Positions 34,897 to 43,879 are shown, counted from the first letter of the stretch. The stretch: 60,624 nt of DNA from Deltaproteobacteria bacterium UBA6106 (GCA_002428485.1 DIWM01000037.1:32749-93372), one strand, 5' to 3'. Numbers and translations are program-made. The notes: generated by a model not told the origin, from the letters alone.

Positions 34897-35736
34897 TTAG
34901 TCCGTTGCCAGGATCTCAACGATCCTGGGAAAGATATGCTCCGCCACATCTGCCCGGTACCCTCCGTGGGTAATGATCAGGTACCTTCCTCCGCATATCT
35001 CCTCTGCGCCGTCTTTTACGGCCTGCGCGAGCTGAGGAAAAAAATGCCTTGTCAGGCCGATATCGCCGTAATCGCCCTGCGCCGTATCGTGGCCGAGGTT
35101 GTGGAAAATGATTTCGGGCTTGAAGCCCTTCGCCCTTTCGATAAATTCAGACTTGACCGCGCGCATGTATTCCGCATCGGTGATGCGCCCCCTGACGTCG
35201 ACGTCCACGTTCGTTCCTTCGCCCGTTACATTGTCGTAGCTGCAGAAGCAGACATGGAGCACATCATGATCGTCCTCAAAGATAGACCGCGTGCCGTCCC
35301 CGTGGTGACAGTCCGTATCGAGAATGGCGAACCGCTTCATTCCTGTCTTTTTCCTGATATTCGCTATGGCAGGCCCCGTGCAGGAGAGGTATGTCCCTCC
35401 CCACCCCGATTCCCTTCCCGAATGATGGCCTGCGCCGACAGAAAAAACCAGCGCATTTTCCAGTTCCCCCTGCGCGATCATCTCCCCTGCCCTGACGCAT
35501 CCGCCGACGGCAAGCCTCGCGCCGTTGTAGTACCAGCTTTTTCGTACATCGGCAAGATAATGAACGGTATGGGTCCAAAGCAATACCTCTTCCTCCGCCG
35601 GTTCTGATTCGAAGAGCGCCACCCCGGGAAGGGACAGGTCGAGCTCCATAACCATGGGAAAATTGCGGAACTTGTCCCCGATTATCGGCCAGTCTTTGTT
35701 TCGGAACTCCCGGTGAAAGAATACACCTGTCTTCAT
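34897..35736 (-). CDS. histone deacetylase family protein
   Basis: A 279-residue arginase/deacetylase-fold protein. The zinc and catalytic motifs are visible: GAGHHSGRESGWGG with the catalytic histidine pair, ILDTDCHHGDGT (D-x-D/H zinc ligands) and a C-terminal ITHGGYRADV. Bacterial relatives deacetylate acetylpolyamines, acetoin-related enzymes or other small acetyl compounds; the substrate is not predictable. It directly follows the LigD phosphoesterase-like gene, three bases apart. Confidence 0.88.
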   Translation of the reverse strand: MKTGVFFHREFRNKDWPIIGDKFRNFPMVMELDLSLPGVALFESEPAEEEVLLWTHTVHYLADVRKSWYYNGARLAVGGCVRAGEMIAQGELENALVFSVGAGHHSGRESGWGGTYLSCTGPAIANIRKKTGMKRFAILDTDCHHGDGTRSIFEDDHDVLHVCFCSYDNVTGEGTNVDVDVRGRITDAEYMRAVKSEFIERAKGFKPEIIFHNLGHDTAQGDYGDIGLTRHFFPQLAQAVKDGAEEICGGRYLIITHGGYRADVAEHIFPRIVEILATD

Positions 35737-35739
35737 ATA

Positions 35740-36213
35740 TCATCCTTCATCCATATTGCAGGGCGGGGGTTTCTCTTCGAGTTTCTTCAGCCTCTTTTCC
35801 GTGAGATCAGGCTTTATAACAAAAGCAGGCACGGCGAACTCATCCTTTTTCTTGATAAGAAGCCACTCCTTGTCTTTTCCTTTAAGGCGTGTGAGCACAA
35901 AGGCCCCTCTCAGCTTTTTCCCTTTCAGAAAAAATCCGATTCGCCCTTCTGTCATATCTTTATTGAACAGCTCGAAATCTCCCGCATCCCAGATAACAAC
36001 AGGTCCCGCTCCGTAGTAGCCTTCGGGGATGATCCCTTCGAAAGTACCATATTCAAAGGGATGGTCCTCTACGATGATCGCAAGCCGTTTGTCCTGAGGG
36101 GACATCGACGGGCCCTTCGGCACAGCCCAGGATTTCAGCACTCCATCGATCTCCAGCCTGAGATCGTAATGAAGCTTCTTCGAATGGTGCTCGTGGACAA
36201 CAAAATACGGCAT
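35740..36213 (-). CDS. stand-alone LigD-type 3'-phosphoesterase domain protein
   Basis: A 157-residue protein equal to the phosphoesterase module of bacterial DNA ligase D: FVVHEHHSKKLHYDLRLEID with the metal-binding histidines, SWAVPKGPS, and the EGIIPEGYYGAG segment near 78-90. The domain trims 3'-phosphate and ribonucleotide ends. No ligase, primase or Ku gene is in the window, so it is either a single-domain end-cleaning enzyme or works with partners elsewhere. Confidence 0.9.
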   Translation of the reverse strand: MPYFVVHEHHSKKLHYDLRLEIDGVLKSWAVPKGPSMSPQDKRLAIIVEDHPFEYGTFEGIIPEGYYGAGPVVIWDAGDFELFNKDMTEGRIGFFLKGKKLRGAFVLTRLKGKDKEWLLIKKKDEFAVPAFVIKPDLTEKRLKKLEEKPPPCNMDEG

Positions 36214-36227
36214 GTTATATTATAGCA

Positions 36228-36540
36228 TATTAAGAAATACTAAATCCTAAGCACCAAATCCTAAACAATTTCAAAATACAAATATCAAATGTTCAAAATA
36301 AAAGCCTTTCGACTTGTTTTGAGATTTGAATATTGGGACATTCGAATTTACTAAGAAATTCTAAATCCTAAGCACGAAGCACTAAACAATTTCAAAATAC
36401 AAATATCAAATGTTCTAAACAAATACAAGATCGCTTATGTCTTGAATTTTGAACATTTGAATTTGTTTAGGATTTCGATATTCGGATTTAGGATTTGATC
36501 TTGCTATGAGCCATGGACTCTGAACCATGAGCTGCCTTTT
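36228..36540. repeat. family C palindromes in tandem, with family A end
   Basis: Two successive units. Left arms at about 36233-36300 and 36358-36425 contain CTAAGCAC then CAAATATCAAATGTTC. Inverse arms are at about 36318-36352 and 36438-36500. An inverted family A copy (GCTATGAGCCATGGACTC, 36503-36537) closes the block. This fills the 353-base gap between the LigD-like and PP2C genes. Confidence 0.7.
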
Positions 36541-36566
36541 ATCCGGAGGGCGGCGAGCGTTTCTGC

Positions 36567-37412
36567 CTATCCCTCTTCCTCTGCACCATAGTCCGCAATT
36601 GCCGTGATCTTCATCGCATTTCTTCGCATGCTGCCCGTATATTCCCTCAGGTTGATTACGATGACGGTGATATTGTCGGTACTTCCCTGATCGAGGGCCT
36701 TTTTTGCCAGCCTGTCCGCTCCTTTCTGCGGATCTTCCAGCCGCCTTACCTCCTCCATGACATCTTCGGGCGTGAGGACGTCCCAGACGCCGTCGCAGGC
36801 AAGGACCGCATAATCATTATCCTTTCCAAGATATCCTTCAACAATCCTTGGTTCAGCGATCACATATGGCTTCAAGGGCAAGTCTCCCAGCGCCCTGCTT
36901 ACTGCAAGTATCCCTTGTACCCTCGGAACGCCTATGCGTATTACCTCTCCTCCAATCTCTTCGATCCTCTTTGTCTCGGCAGTGAGATCCGGCTTGTGGT
37001 CAACAGTAAGGACAACAACGTCGCCCTTTGTCCCGATCATGACGCGCGTATCGCCTGTATTGGCCACCATGAAACGGTCTTTCATGATATAGAGGTGCGC
37101 TGCCGTTGTGCCGCACCTGATCTTTCTCTCCATGAGGTAACCGTCTACAGCGAGATAAGCATCTCTCAGAAGATCGCATTCCCTCCGGCGATCTTTCAGC
37201 GATCTTCCACTCTCCCGAACCCTGCTGTGAATAAAATACGGGGTAAGCATTTCGACGGCTATCCGTGATGCCGCCCTGCCTCCATGTCCGTCATATATCT
37301 CGGCGCCGAAAAAACCCTCCTCCGGCTTTTCGTAGATCGCGTGCTCATCTTCCATACTCTCCCGCCGGCCGATCGTCTCGCTAACGCCGTAGCGGATGTT
37401 CATGGTGTCCAT
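36567..37412 (-). CDS. PP2C-type protein serine/threonine phosphatase
   Basis: A 281-residue eukaryotic-like PP2C phosphatase. Metal-binding motifs are complete: ESMEDEH near the N-terminus, EIYDGHGGR near residue 38, ANTGDTRVM, VSRALGD, ACDGVWD and GSTDNITVIV. It dephosphorylates phosphoserine or phosphothreonine proteins. No Hanks-type kinase is encoded in the window. The ATG at 37403 (MNIRYG) is an alternative start. Confidence 0.93.
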   Translation of the reverse strand: MDTMNIRYGVSETIGRRESMEDEHAIYEKPEEGFFGAEIYDGHGGRAASRIAVEMLTPYFIHSRVRESGRSLKDRRRECDLLRDAYLAVDGYLMERKIRCGTTAAHLYIMKDRFMVANTGDTRVMIGTKGDVVVLTVDHKPDLTAETKRIEEIGGEVIRIGVPRVQGILAVSRALGDLPLKPYVIAEPRIVEGYLGKDNDYAVLACDGVWDVLTPEDVMEEVRRLEDPQKGADRLAKKALDQGSTDNITVIVINLREYTGSMRRNAMKITAIADYGAEEEG

Positions 37413-37434
37413 ATATATATTTTATCATAAAATG

Positions 37435-37785
37435 AACGATGCTGGATACTCGATGCCAGCGATAAATCCGTAAGTTGTGAGGGGCTTAAGCAAAGCGCAG
37501 GACGCATAGCTGAACACCCGTGAGGCCATCGCGAAGAATTTCCATTCCTTAAGTCATCGCGAGGAGCGAAGCGACGTGGCGATCTCATAGGGCATAAATC
37601 TATTGAGTGAGATTGCCACGCACCGCTCGTAATGACACCTTTTACATTCCACGGGTTTCATCCAATTACGAATTACGGTTCACGAATTACGATTTTTCCG
37701 CCTCACGCCTGACGCCTCACGACTTACGGGTGCTCTACTTGAATTTTCACCTTTCACATTTTACATTTTACATTTCACGGGTTTC
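37435..37785. repeat. mosaic of families G, K, B and D upstream of xseB
   Basis: In order: family G (GATGCTGGATACTCGATGCC), a family K palindrome (GTCATCGCGAGGAGCGAAGC at 37553-37572, inverse at 37605-37636), CGAATTACGGTTCACGAATT iterations, family B (CCTCACGCCTGACGCCTCAC) and family D (TTTCACATTTTACATTTTAC). This fills the 422-base gap before the isoprenoid operon. Nothing coding is seen. Confidence 0.7.
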
Positions 37786-37795
37786 AACGAAATAC

Positions 37796-37824
37796 TTGCA
37801 ATGTAGTACATGAAATTCTATAAT
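37796..37824 (+). promoter_or_regulatory. sigma70-type promoter for the xseB-rpoZ operon
   Basis: TTGCAA at 37796-37801 and TATAAT at 37819-37824 are 17 bases apart. The predicted start near 37831 leaves only about four bases before the xseB ATG, so the first gene would be read from a nearly leaderless mRNA. Confidence 0.65.
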
Positions 37825-37834
37825 AAGAACTTAC

Positions 37835-38053
37835 ATGAAATTTGAAGACGGGTTGAAAAAACTTGAAAACATTGTCAAGACCCTTGACGACGGAAAGATT
37901 CCCCTCGATGAAGCCCTGAACCTTTTCAAAGAAGGGTTGACGTTGACCAAAGAACTTTCAAAAAGGCTTGAAGAAATAGAGAAAAAGGTCGAAATACTGA
38001 TAAAAAAGGAAAACGGCACCATAGAGAAAAAACCGTTCTTACAGGAAGAATAG
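37835..38053 (+). CDS. xseB: exodeoxyribonuclease VII small subunit
   Basis: A 72-residue protein with the XseB signature (FEDGLKKLENIVKTLDDGKI followed by LDEALNLFKEGLTL), predicted as a helical hairpin. It assembles several copies on XseA to degrade single-stranded DNA. xseA is not in the window. It is commonly encoded just upstream of ispA and dxs, as here; its stop overlaps the ispA start by one base. Confidence 0.93.
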   Translation: MKFEDGLKKLENIVKTLDDGKIPLDEALNLFKEGLTLTKELSKRLEEIEKKVEILIKKENGTIEKKPFLQEE

Positions 38054-38937
38054 TGGACCTCGGCACGTACCTGCACGATAAAAAGATCATCATAGAAAAT
38101 ACCTTGAAGGAGATTTGCGCTTCCTTTATCTCAACGCCGGGCGTCCTGAGGGATGCCATGGAATACACGTTGTTCTCCAACGGCAAAAGGATACGCCCTG
38201 TCCTTGCTATCGCGGCCTGCGAAGCGAAAGGAAAAAGCAGCGACGACATCCTTCCCTGTGCCTGCGCCCTTGAAATGATCCACGCATACTCCCTCATACA
38301 CGATGACCTCCCGTGCGTAGACAACGATGACCTGAGACGAGGGAAACCTACGTGCCATAAAGTTTTTGGCGAGGCGCTTGCAATTATGGCAGGAGATGGC
38401 CTCCTTACAGAGGCCTTCAGGATCATTACCGATACCCGTTACACAGAGAGGCTGAACCCAAAGATCATCAAGCAGGTTATTTTCGAGATAGCCAGCGCAG
38501 CAGGGGCTGAAGGGATGGTGGGCGGACAGGTCATGGATATACTGTATGACGGCAAGGAAGGATCAAAAAATATTCTTCAGTACATCCATATGCATAAAAC
38601 CGCAACCCTCATCAGGGCATCGGTCAGGATCGGGGCCATTGCGGGCTCGGCAAAGGCAAAAGAGCTAAAAAACTTCACAAAGTACGGCGAATGCATCGGG
38701 CTGGCATTCCAGATCATGGATGACATACTGGATACCGAGGGCGATGAGGAGATTGTCGGGAAAAGGCTGAAAAAGGACGTAAACAAACAGACCTACATAA
38801 AACACTACGGTATTCTTGCATCAAAGTACAAGCTTGAACAGCTCGTCAATGAAGCAATACAGTCGGTTGACTTTCTTGGCGAAAATGCCAGGATACTGAA
38901 AGAGATCGCACAGTATATCGGCAACAGGGTTTCGTAA
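38053..38937 (+). CDS. ispA: polyprenyl (farnesyl/geranylgeranyl) diphosphate synthase
   Basis: A 294-residue trans-prenyltransferase with both aspartate-rich metal motifs, DDLPCVDNDD near residue 84 and DDILD near 222. It condenses isopentenyl diphosphate with allylic diphosphates to make C15 or C20 chains. It starts at GTG, overlapping the xseB stop. Its stop overlaps the dxs ATG in TAATG. Product length is not certain from sequence. Confidence 0.93.
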   Translation: MDLGTYLHDKKIIIENTLKEICASFISTPGVLRDAMEYTLFSNGKRIRPVLAIAACEAKGKSSDDILPCACALEMIHAYSLIHDDLPCVDNDDLRRGKPTCHKVFGEALAIMAGDGLLTEAFRIITDTRYTERLNPKIIKQVIFEIASAAGAEGMVGGQVMDILYDGKEGSKNILQYIHMHKTATLIRASVRIGAIAGSAKAKELKNFTKYGECIGLAFQIMDDILDTEGDEEIVGKRLKKDVNKQTYIKHYGILASKYKLEQLVNEAIQSVDFLGENARILKEIAQYIGNRVS

Positions 38938-40790
38938 TGCTTCTCGAAAAAATTCATTCACCTAAGGATCTGAAAAAACTCTCTGTCCGGGACCTTATAC
39001 GGCTCGCCGAAGAAATACGGCCCTTCATCATTGATGTTATCTCCAGGACGGGCGGCCACCTTTCTTCGAACCTCGGCGCAGTGGAGCTCACCATCGCACT
39101 TCATTATGTATTCGATACGCCTGGGGACGCGATCATCTGGGATGTTGGCCACCAGTCCTATACCCATAAGATCCTCACCGGCAGGCAGGACAGGTTTGGC
39201 ACGATCAGGCAGACCGGGGGCTTAAGCGGCTTCCCCCTCAGACAGGAAAGCGAATACGATACCTGGAATACGGGCCACGCAAGCAATTCCATCTCCATTG
39301 CCGTCGGCCTCGCGGAGGCGAAGAAGAAAAAAAATGAGAGCCATAAGATCGTGGCCGTTATCGGCGACGGCTCCCTGACAGGAGGAATGTCCTTCGAGGC
39401 CCTGAACCACGCAGGCCACCTTAAAAGCGATATCATCGTTGTTCTCAATGATAATGAAATGTCCATATCGAAGAATATCGGCGCCCTCTCCTCTTACCTG
39501 AACAGGATGATGACAGGGGAGTTCATCAGCAACATCAGGGAGGAGATCAAGAACATTACCAAAAAACATCCTACCGTGTATAAGGCGGCAAAACATTTCG
39601 AGGAGGCTATCAAGGGGTTCTTTATCCCGGGCATACTCTTTGAGGAGCTCGGCTTCCAGTATTTCGGGCCTGTTGACGGCCACGACCTCAACATCCTCAC
39701 GGACACCCTGAAAAACATCAAGCGGTTCAAGGGCCCTGTCCTTATCCACGTGATCACGAAAAAAGGGAAAGGATATACCTACGCGGAAGATGATCCAGAG
39801 AAGTTTCACGGCATTTCAAAGTTCGAGCTGACGACGGGAAATTCCATCCACAGCGGCTCACGCACATACACCGATGCCTTTGGCGATGCGATCGTCGAGC
39901 TTGCGAAAAACGACGAGAAGGTCGTTGCGATCACAGCAGCAATGGGGCTCGGTACAGGGCTTGATAAGTTTTCCAGCCTCTACCCTGAACGATTTTACGA
40001 CATCGGTATTGCTGAACAGCACGGGGTCACGTTCGCCGCTGCCTGCGCCCTTGGAGGCTTAAAGCCCTTCGTCGCCATATACTCAACCTTCCTCCAGCGG
40101 GCCTTTGACCAGATCATTCTCGACGTCTGTTTACAGAAGCTCCCCGTTGTATTTGCCGCTGACAGAAGCGGGATCGTAGGCCAGGATGGGCCCACCCACC
40201 ATGGCGCATTCGACCTTTCTTATTTCAGGCACATCCCCAATATGGTGCTCATGGCGCCTAAGGATGAGAACGAGCTGAAGCATATGCTCTACTCCGCGTA
40301 TCTTTACGGGTGCCCCGTGGTAATACGTTATCCAAGGGGCGAGGCCCTGGGCGTGCATGTCGACGAAGAGTTCAAGGAAATACCCTTCGGTACCTGGGAA
40401 ATCCTCAGGGAGGGAGCTGACACAGCGATCATTGCCTGCGGCAGCATGGTGCATCAAGCCATGCTGGCGGCAGATGAGCTTGCCGCAGAAGGCATAGAGT
40501 GCTCGGTGGTCAACGGACGCTTTATAAAACCCATGGACAGGGAATTGCTTCTGCGAATCTCGAAACAGGCCGCGCGCATCGTTACCGTTGAGGAGAACAC
40601 AATTATTGGTGGTTTCGGAAGCGGCGTCATGGAGCTATTATCAGAAGAAGGTGCGGCGCTCCCAATAAAGTGTCTCGGTATTCCCGACGCCTTTATAACC
40701 CACGGCAGTCAGAACAACTTAAGGAACGGGATCGGTCTCGACAAGGAAGGCATCTCAAGGGCAATACGAGAGTGGTTAAAGAAAGAATAG
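38937..40790 (+). CDS. dxs: 1-deoxy-D-xylulose-5-phosphate synthase
   Basis: A 617-residue thiamine-diphosphate enzyme of full length. It shows the N-terminal GHQSYTHKILTGR motif, the thiamine-binding GDGSLTGGMSFEALNHAG near residue 143, and the transketolase-like middle (DIGIAEQHGVTFAAA) and C-terminal domains. It joins pyruvate and glyceraldehyde 3-phosphate in the first step of the methylerythritol phosphate pathway, feeding the prenyl synthase encoded upstream. Confidence 0.97.
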   Translation: MLLEKIHSPKDLKKLSVRDLIRLAEEIRPFIIDVISRTGGHLSSNLGAVELTIALHYVFDTPGDAIIWDVGHQSYTHKILTGRQDRFGTIRQTGGLSGFPLRQESEYDTWNTGHASNSISIAVGLAEAKKKKNESHKIVAVIGDGSLTGGMSFEALNHAGHLKSDIIVVLNDNEMSISKNIGALSSYLNRMMTGEFISNIREEIKNITKKHPTVYKAAKHFEEAIKGFFIPGILFEELGFQYFGPVDGHDLNILTDTLKNIKRFKGPVLIHVITKKGKGYTYAEDDPEKFHGISKFELTTGNSIHSGSRTYTDAFGDAIVELAKNDEKVVAITAAMGLGTGLDKFSSLYPERFYDIGIAEQHGVTFAAACALGGLKPFVAIYSTFLQRAFDQIILDVCLQKLPVVFAADRSGIVGQDGPTHHGAFDLSYFRHIPNMVLMAPKDENELKHMLYSAYLYGCPVVIRYPRGEALGVHVDEEFKEIPFGTWEILREGADTAIIACGSMVHQAMLAADELAAEGIECSVVNGRFIKPMDRELLLRISKQAARIVTVEENTIIGGFGSGVMELLSEEGAALPIKCLGIPDAFITHGSQNNLRNGIGLDKEGISRAIREWLKKE

Positions 40791-41521
40791 ACGTAATCCT
40801 CACAAAAAAAGGTCTCGTCCCATCCCGCGAAAAGGCAAAGATATTCATAATGGCCGGGGAAGTATACGCAGCAGAAGAACGTGTTGCAAAGCCTGACCAG
40901 AGATATCCCGGGGACGTTGCCGTCGAGATAAAGAAAAATCCTGTCCCCTACGTAAGCTACGGCGGGGTTAAGCTAAAAAAGGCCCTTGAAGCCTTTCAGG
41001 TCAACGTTAACGGAAAAAAGGTGCTTGATATAGGTTCATCAACGGGAGGCTTCGTGGAGTGCCTGCTGGAGGCAGGTGCGGCAACAGTTCACGCCGTGGA
41101 TGCCGGCACCCACCAGCTTCACGAGCGCTTGAGGGGTGATAAAAGGGTCATCCTGAAGGAAAATTATAACGCCAGATACTTACGGTTTGACGATATTGGC
41201 GAGACGGTGGATCTCATCACCATCGATGTCTCTTTCATATCCCTGAAAAAGATTTTGCCGGCCGCGATACAGTTCATGAAACCTGCAGGCAGGATCATCT
41301 CCCTCGTCAAGCCGCAGTTCGAGGTCGGAAGGTATGAGGTCGGCAAAGGCGGCATCGTGAAAGACGAAGAAAAGATACAAAATGTCATAGACGACATCCG
41401 GTCCTACGGAAAATCCCTTGGAATTGTCCCGGTAAATATGGTAGAAGCACCGAGAGAAAGGGAAAAGAAGAACAGAGAATATTTTATCCTATGGGAATAC
41501 CGAAAGACCCAAAACCCGTAA
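40772..41521 (+). CDS. tlyA: TlyA family rRNA methyltransferase / hemolysin A-like
   Basis: About 250 residues from GTG 40772, overlapping dxs by 19 bases. An N-terminal S4 RNA-binding domain (RIDVILTKKGLVPSREKAK) precedes an FtsJ-like methyltransferase with the SAM motif LDIGSSTGGF near residue 85 and the catalytic-region motif ISLVKPQFEVG. Family members methylate 2'-hydroxyls of 16S and 23S rRNA. An in-frame ATG 34 codons earlier, inside dxs, would add residues foreign to the family, so I rejected it. Confidence 0.9.
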   Translation: MVKERIDVILTKKGLVPSREKAKIFIMAGEVYAAEERVAKPDQRYPGDVAVEIKKNPVPYVSYGGVKLKKALEAFQVNVNGKKVLDIGSSTGGFVECLLEAGAATVHAVDAGTHQLHERLRGDKRVILKENYNARYLRFDDIGETVDLITIDVSFISLKKILPAAIQFMKPAGRIISLVKPQFEVGRYEVGKGGIVKDEEKIQNVIDDIRSYGKSLGIVPVNMVEAPREREKKNREYFILWEYRKTQNP

Positions 41522-42024
41522 AGCTTTTCGCAAGCCTCATCTTCAAAGAAGAAGCGCCGTTCCACGGCGCCCTCAAAATGCTCGCAGATGAGGTCGGCAC
41601 GATCGAAGAGAAAATACCGCCTGCAACATTTTCTCACACGGACTATTATGAAAAAGAGATAGGGAAAGGCCTTTTTCGCGTATTCATCCTTTTTAAGGAG
41701 CTCTTTCCGAGGGAACTGCTCCCGGGGATCAAATTGAAGACAAACGAAATAGAGGCCGCCTTTTCGGAGAGCCGCAGAAGGAGCGTCAACATTGACCCTG
41801 GATATATCTCCCTTGAAAATGTTATACTCGCAACAACGAAAGGCTTCGCTCACAGAATTTACATGGGCAGCGGCATATATGCCGATCTGACCCTTATGTA
41901 CAGCAACGGGACATACAGGCCGCTCGAATGGACCTACCCGGATTACGGCGAGGCAAAAACAATCTCCGTCTTTAACGAATGGAGAGAAAACTATAAACAG
42001 GTGCTACGATGCCAAAAAGCATGA
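41491..42024 (+). CDS. DUF4416 family protein
   Basis: A 177-residue protein with the DUF4416 pattern: KLFASLIFKEEAPFHGAL at the N-terminus, FSHTDYYEKEIGKGLFRVF near residue 46, LKTNEIEAAFS, NIDPGYISLENVILATTK near 100, and YRPLEWTYPDY. The function is unknown. It occurs in Desulfobacterota and related anaerobes, often in housekeeping operons. It overlaps tlyA by 31 bases and yicC by 16. Confidence 0.85.
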   Translation: MGIPKDPKPVKLFASLIFKEEAPFHGALKMLADEVGTIEEKIPPATFSHTDYYEKEIGKGLFRVFILFKELFPRELLPGIKLKTNEIEAAFSESRRRSVNIDPGYISLENVILATTKGFAHRIYMGSGIYADLTLMYSNGTYRPLEWTYPDYGEAKTISVFNEWRENYKQVLRCQKA

Positions 42025-42878
42025 CAGGATTTGCAAAACTGGAAACCGAATCCCCGGAAGGAAAACTTTACGGAGAAGCGCGCGCATTAAACAGCCGTTA
42101 CCTCGAGATCAGCATCAAGCTGCCCAGGGCAGATTTCCTCTATGAACAAAAACTGCGCGAGCTCGTTAAGCGCCACATCAAGAGGGGCAAGGTTGACGTT
42201 ACTATAAAATGGGAACGGTCAAATGAACAGGCCGGCGCCCAGAAGATAAACGAAAATGTGCTCGTACAGTATGTCGAAACGGCAAAAACCTTAAAGGAAA
42301 AATACGCTTTGAAAGGCGATTTGACGATCGATAATATCTTCAGCTTCAAGGACATCTTTTCGTACGAGGAAAACAACAACATCAACGAAGACGTGCTGAT
42401 GCAATCCTTCGAAAAACTTATTACCCAGCTCAACCAGGAAAGGGGGAAAGAAGGGGGCCTCATCAAAAAGGACCTGACGGAACGCGCGGATGCCGTCGCG
42501 TCGAACATCGCCGCGATCGAAGAACAATGGCCACTGACGATCAAAATGCTCGAAAACAGATTGCGGGAGAAGATCACGGAAATGACGGCAACATCATCCA
42601 TTGACGAGACAAGGGTCCTGCAGGAGCTGGCAATCTATATGGAGCGCCTCGATATTGCCGAAGAGATCGTGCGGCTCAAGGGCCACATCGAAAACTTCAG
42701 GGGCACTCTTTCGTCGGATGAACCCGTAGGAAGGAAGCTCGATTTTATTATCCAGGAGATGGTGAGGGAGTCAAACACCATAGGAAGCAAGGCAAATGAC
42801 CTTTTTATCAATGAGCGGGTCATTCAGATAAAGGTGGAGATCGAAAAGATGCGCGAGCAGGTTCAGAATGTGGAGTGA
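42009..42878 (+). CDS. yicC: YicC family endoribonuclease
   Basis: A 289-residue protein with the hallmark N-terminus MTGFAKLE, the EARALNSRYLEISIKLP segment, and the C-terminal DUF1732 end (ELAIYMERLDIAEEIVRLKG, then GRKLDFIIQEMVRESNT). YicC proteins are RNases acting on mRNA and small RNA. It is conventionally followed by gmk and rpoZ, as here. Its stop overlaps a GTG (GTGA) that opens the longest form of the gmk frame. Confidence 0.92.
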   Translation: MPKSMTGFAKLETESPEGKLYGEARALNSRYLEISIKLPRADFLYEQKLRELVKRHIKRGKVDVTIKWERSNEQAGAQKINENVLVQYVETAKTLKEKYALKGDLTIDNIFSFKDIFSYEENNNINEDVLMQSFEKLITQLNQERGKEGGLIKKDLTERADAVASNIAAIEEQWPLTIKMLENRLREKITEMTATSSIDETRVLQELAIYMERLDIAEEIVRLKGHIENFRGTLSSDEPVGRKLDFIIQEMVRESNTIGSKANDLFINERVIQIKVEIEKMREQVQNVE

Positions 42879-42889
42879 CTTACGTCAAG

Positions 42890-42966
42890 CAGGGAGCGGA
42901 GAGCAGAGAGCGGGGAGCAAATGCCTTTACTGCCTGCTGCCTGCCGCCTGCTCATTGCTCTCTAAT
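42890..42966. repeat. family J repeat between yicC and gmk
   Basis: GGGAGCGGAGAGCAGAGAGC words followed by CTGCCTGCTGCCTGCCGCC and an inverse TTGCTCTCT. It keeps the gmk frame open from the GTG at 42875. The GCGGAGAGC words are shared with the in-frame insertion at 46053-46139. Confidence 0.65.
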
Positions 42967-42976
42967 ATTAGCAACG

Positions 42977-43570
42977 GTGAAAAGTGTGGATACTAAGAAG
43001 AAGGGGCATCTTATTGTGGTTTCGGGGCCTTCGGGGGTCGGGAAATCAACGATCATCGATAAATTCTTACAGGAGGATGCCGGCAGCAGGTTCTCCGTCT
43101 CGTACACCACAAGACAGAAAAGGGACCGCGAGGTAAATGGAAAAAACTATTACTTTGTCGATAACAGCACCTTTCGGGAGATGATCGCAAAGGGCCTCTT
43201 CCTTGAATGGGAAAATGTCCATGCCTATCTCTACGGCACGCCGAGACGGGAAGTGCTTGACATATTGCTGCAGGGCATTGACGTTATCCTCGACATTGAT
43301 GTCAAGGGCGCCCTCAGCGTAAAAAAAGAATGCTCAAATGCCTGCCTCATATTCATTGAACCCCCCACAAAAGAGGAACTCATAAAAAGACTGACCCTGA
43401 GAGGTGAAAAGGAAATCGCCTTAAGAATGAAAAGCACAGAAGAAGAGATTGCACAAAAAGACCAATTCGAGTATACTATTAAGAATATCGAACTCGATCA
43501 GTCATTTGAGGATTTCAAAAAAACGATAGAACGCGTAAGGAGAACAGGGTATGGCAAGGATAACCGTTGA
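42977..43570 (+). CDS. gmk: guanylate kinase
   Basis: About 197 residues from GTG 42977, the normal size. The P-loop GPSGVGKST is near residues 17-25, and the GMP-binding YTTRQKRDREVNGKNYYFV region follows. It phosphorylates GMP to GDP. The frame is open back to a GTG at 42875 that overlaps the yicC stop; that start would add 34 residues encoded by the family J repeat. No strong ribosome site precedes either start. The gene overlaps rpoZ by 20 bases. Confidence 0.92.
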   Translation: MKSVDTKKKGHLIVVSGPSGVGKSTIIDKFLQEDAGSRFSVSYTTRQKRDREVNGKNYYFVDNSTFREMIAKGLFLEWENVHAYLYGTPRREVLDILLQGIDVILDIDVKGALSVKKECSNACLIFIEPPTKEELIKRLTLRGEKEIALRMKSTEEEIAQKDQFEYTIKNIELDQSFEDFKKTIERVRRTGYGKDNR

Positions 43571-43790
43571 AGATTGCATGGATATCGTAGAGAACCGTTT
43601 CGAACTTGTACATCTGGCGGCAAAAAGATCGAAACAACTTATAAAGGGCGCCAAACCCTTATTGAAATCTTCTAATAAAGAGATCGTGACCGCACTGAGG
43701 GAGATCGCCGATAAGCATATCTACTTTGAAAAGAAGGATATCCTTGAGGAAAAAGAGGCCCCCTACCAGTTGTCGAACTTCACACCATAA
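43551..43790 (+). CDS. rpoZ: RNA polymerase omega subunit
   Basis: A 79-residue protein with the omega signature MARITVEDCMDIVENRFELV and LAAKRSKQL, then KEIVTALREIAD. It helps assembly of the beta' subunit. It lies in the canonical gmk-rpoZ arrangement and ends the operon that starts at xseB. Confidence 0.95.
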   Translation: MARITVEDCMDIVENRFELVHLAAKRSKQLIKGAKPLLKSSNKEIVTALREIADKHIYFEKKDILEEKEAPYQLSNFTP

Positions 43791-43879
43791 CGGAAACACC
43801 GACTAAAATCGAATAAATACCGTCAGACGTAAGGCGATTAAACCCCCACCCGGTTTCCCGTTTGCCCGGCCTATTTAGT

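Noticed and set aside
34726..35607. 293-residue plus-strand frame opposite the HDAC-like gene
   Set aside because: It is antisense to a gene with complete catalytic motifs and has no recognisable domain.
36228..36540. Possible CRISPR array (tandem repeat units about 125 bases apart)
   Set aside because: Units are inverted within themselves, vary in sequence, lack short uniform spacers, and no cas gene is present.
40670..40771. N-terminal extension of the TlyA-like protein inside dxs
   Set aside because: The S4 domain begins at GTG 40772; the earlier codons read the dxs C-terminus out of frame.
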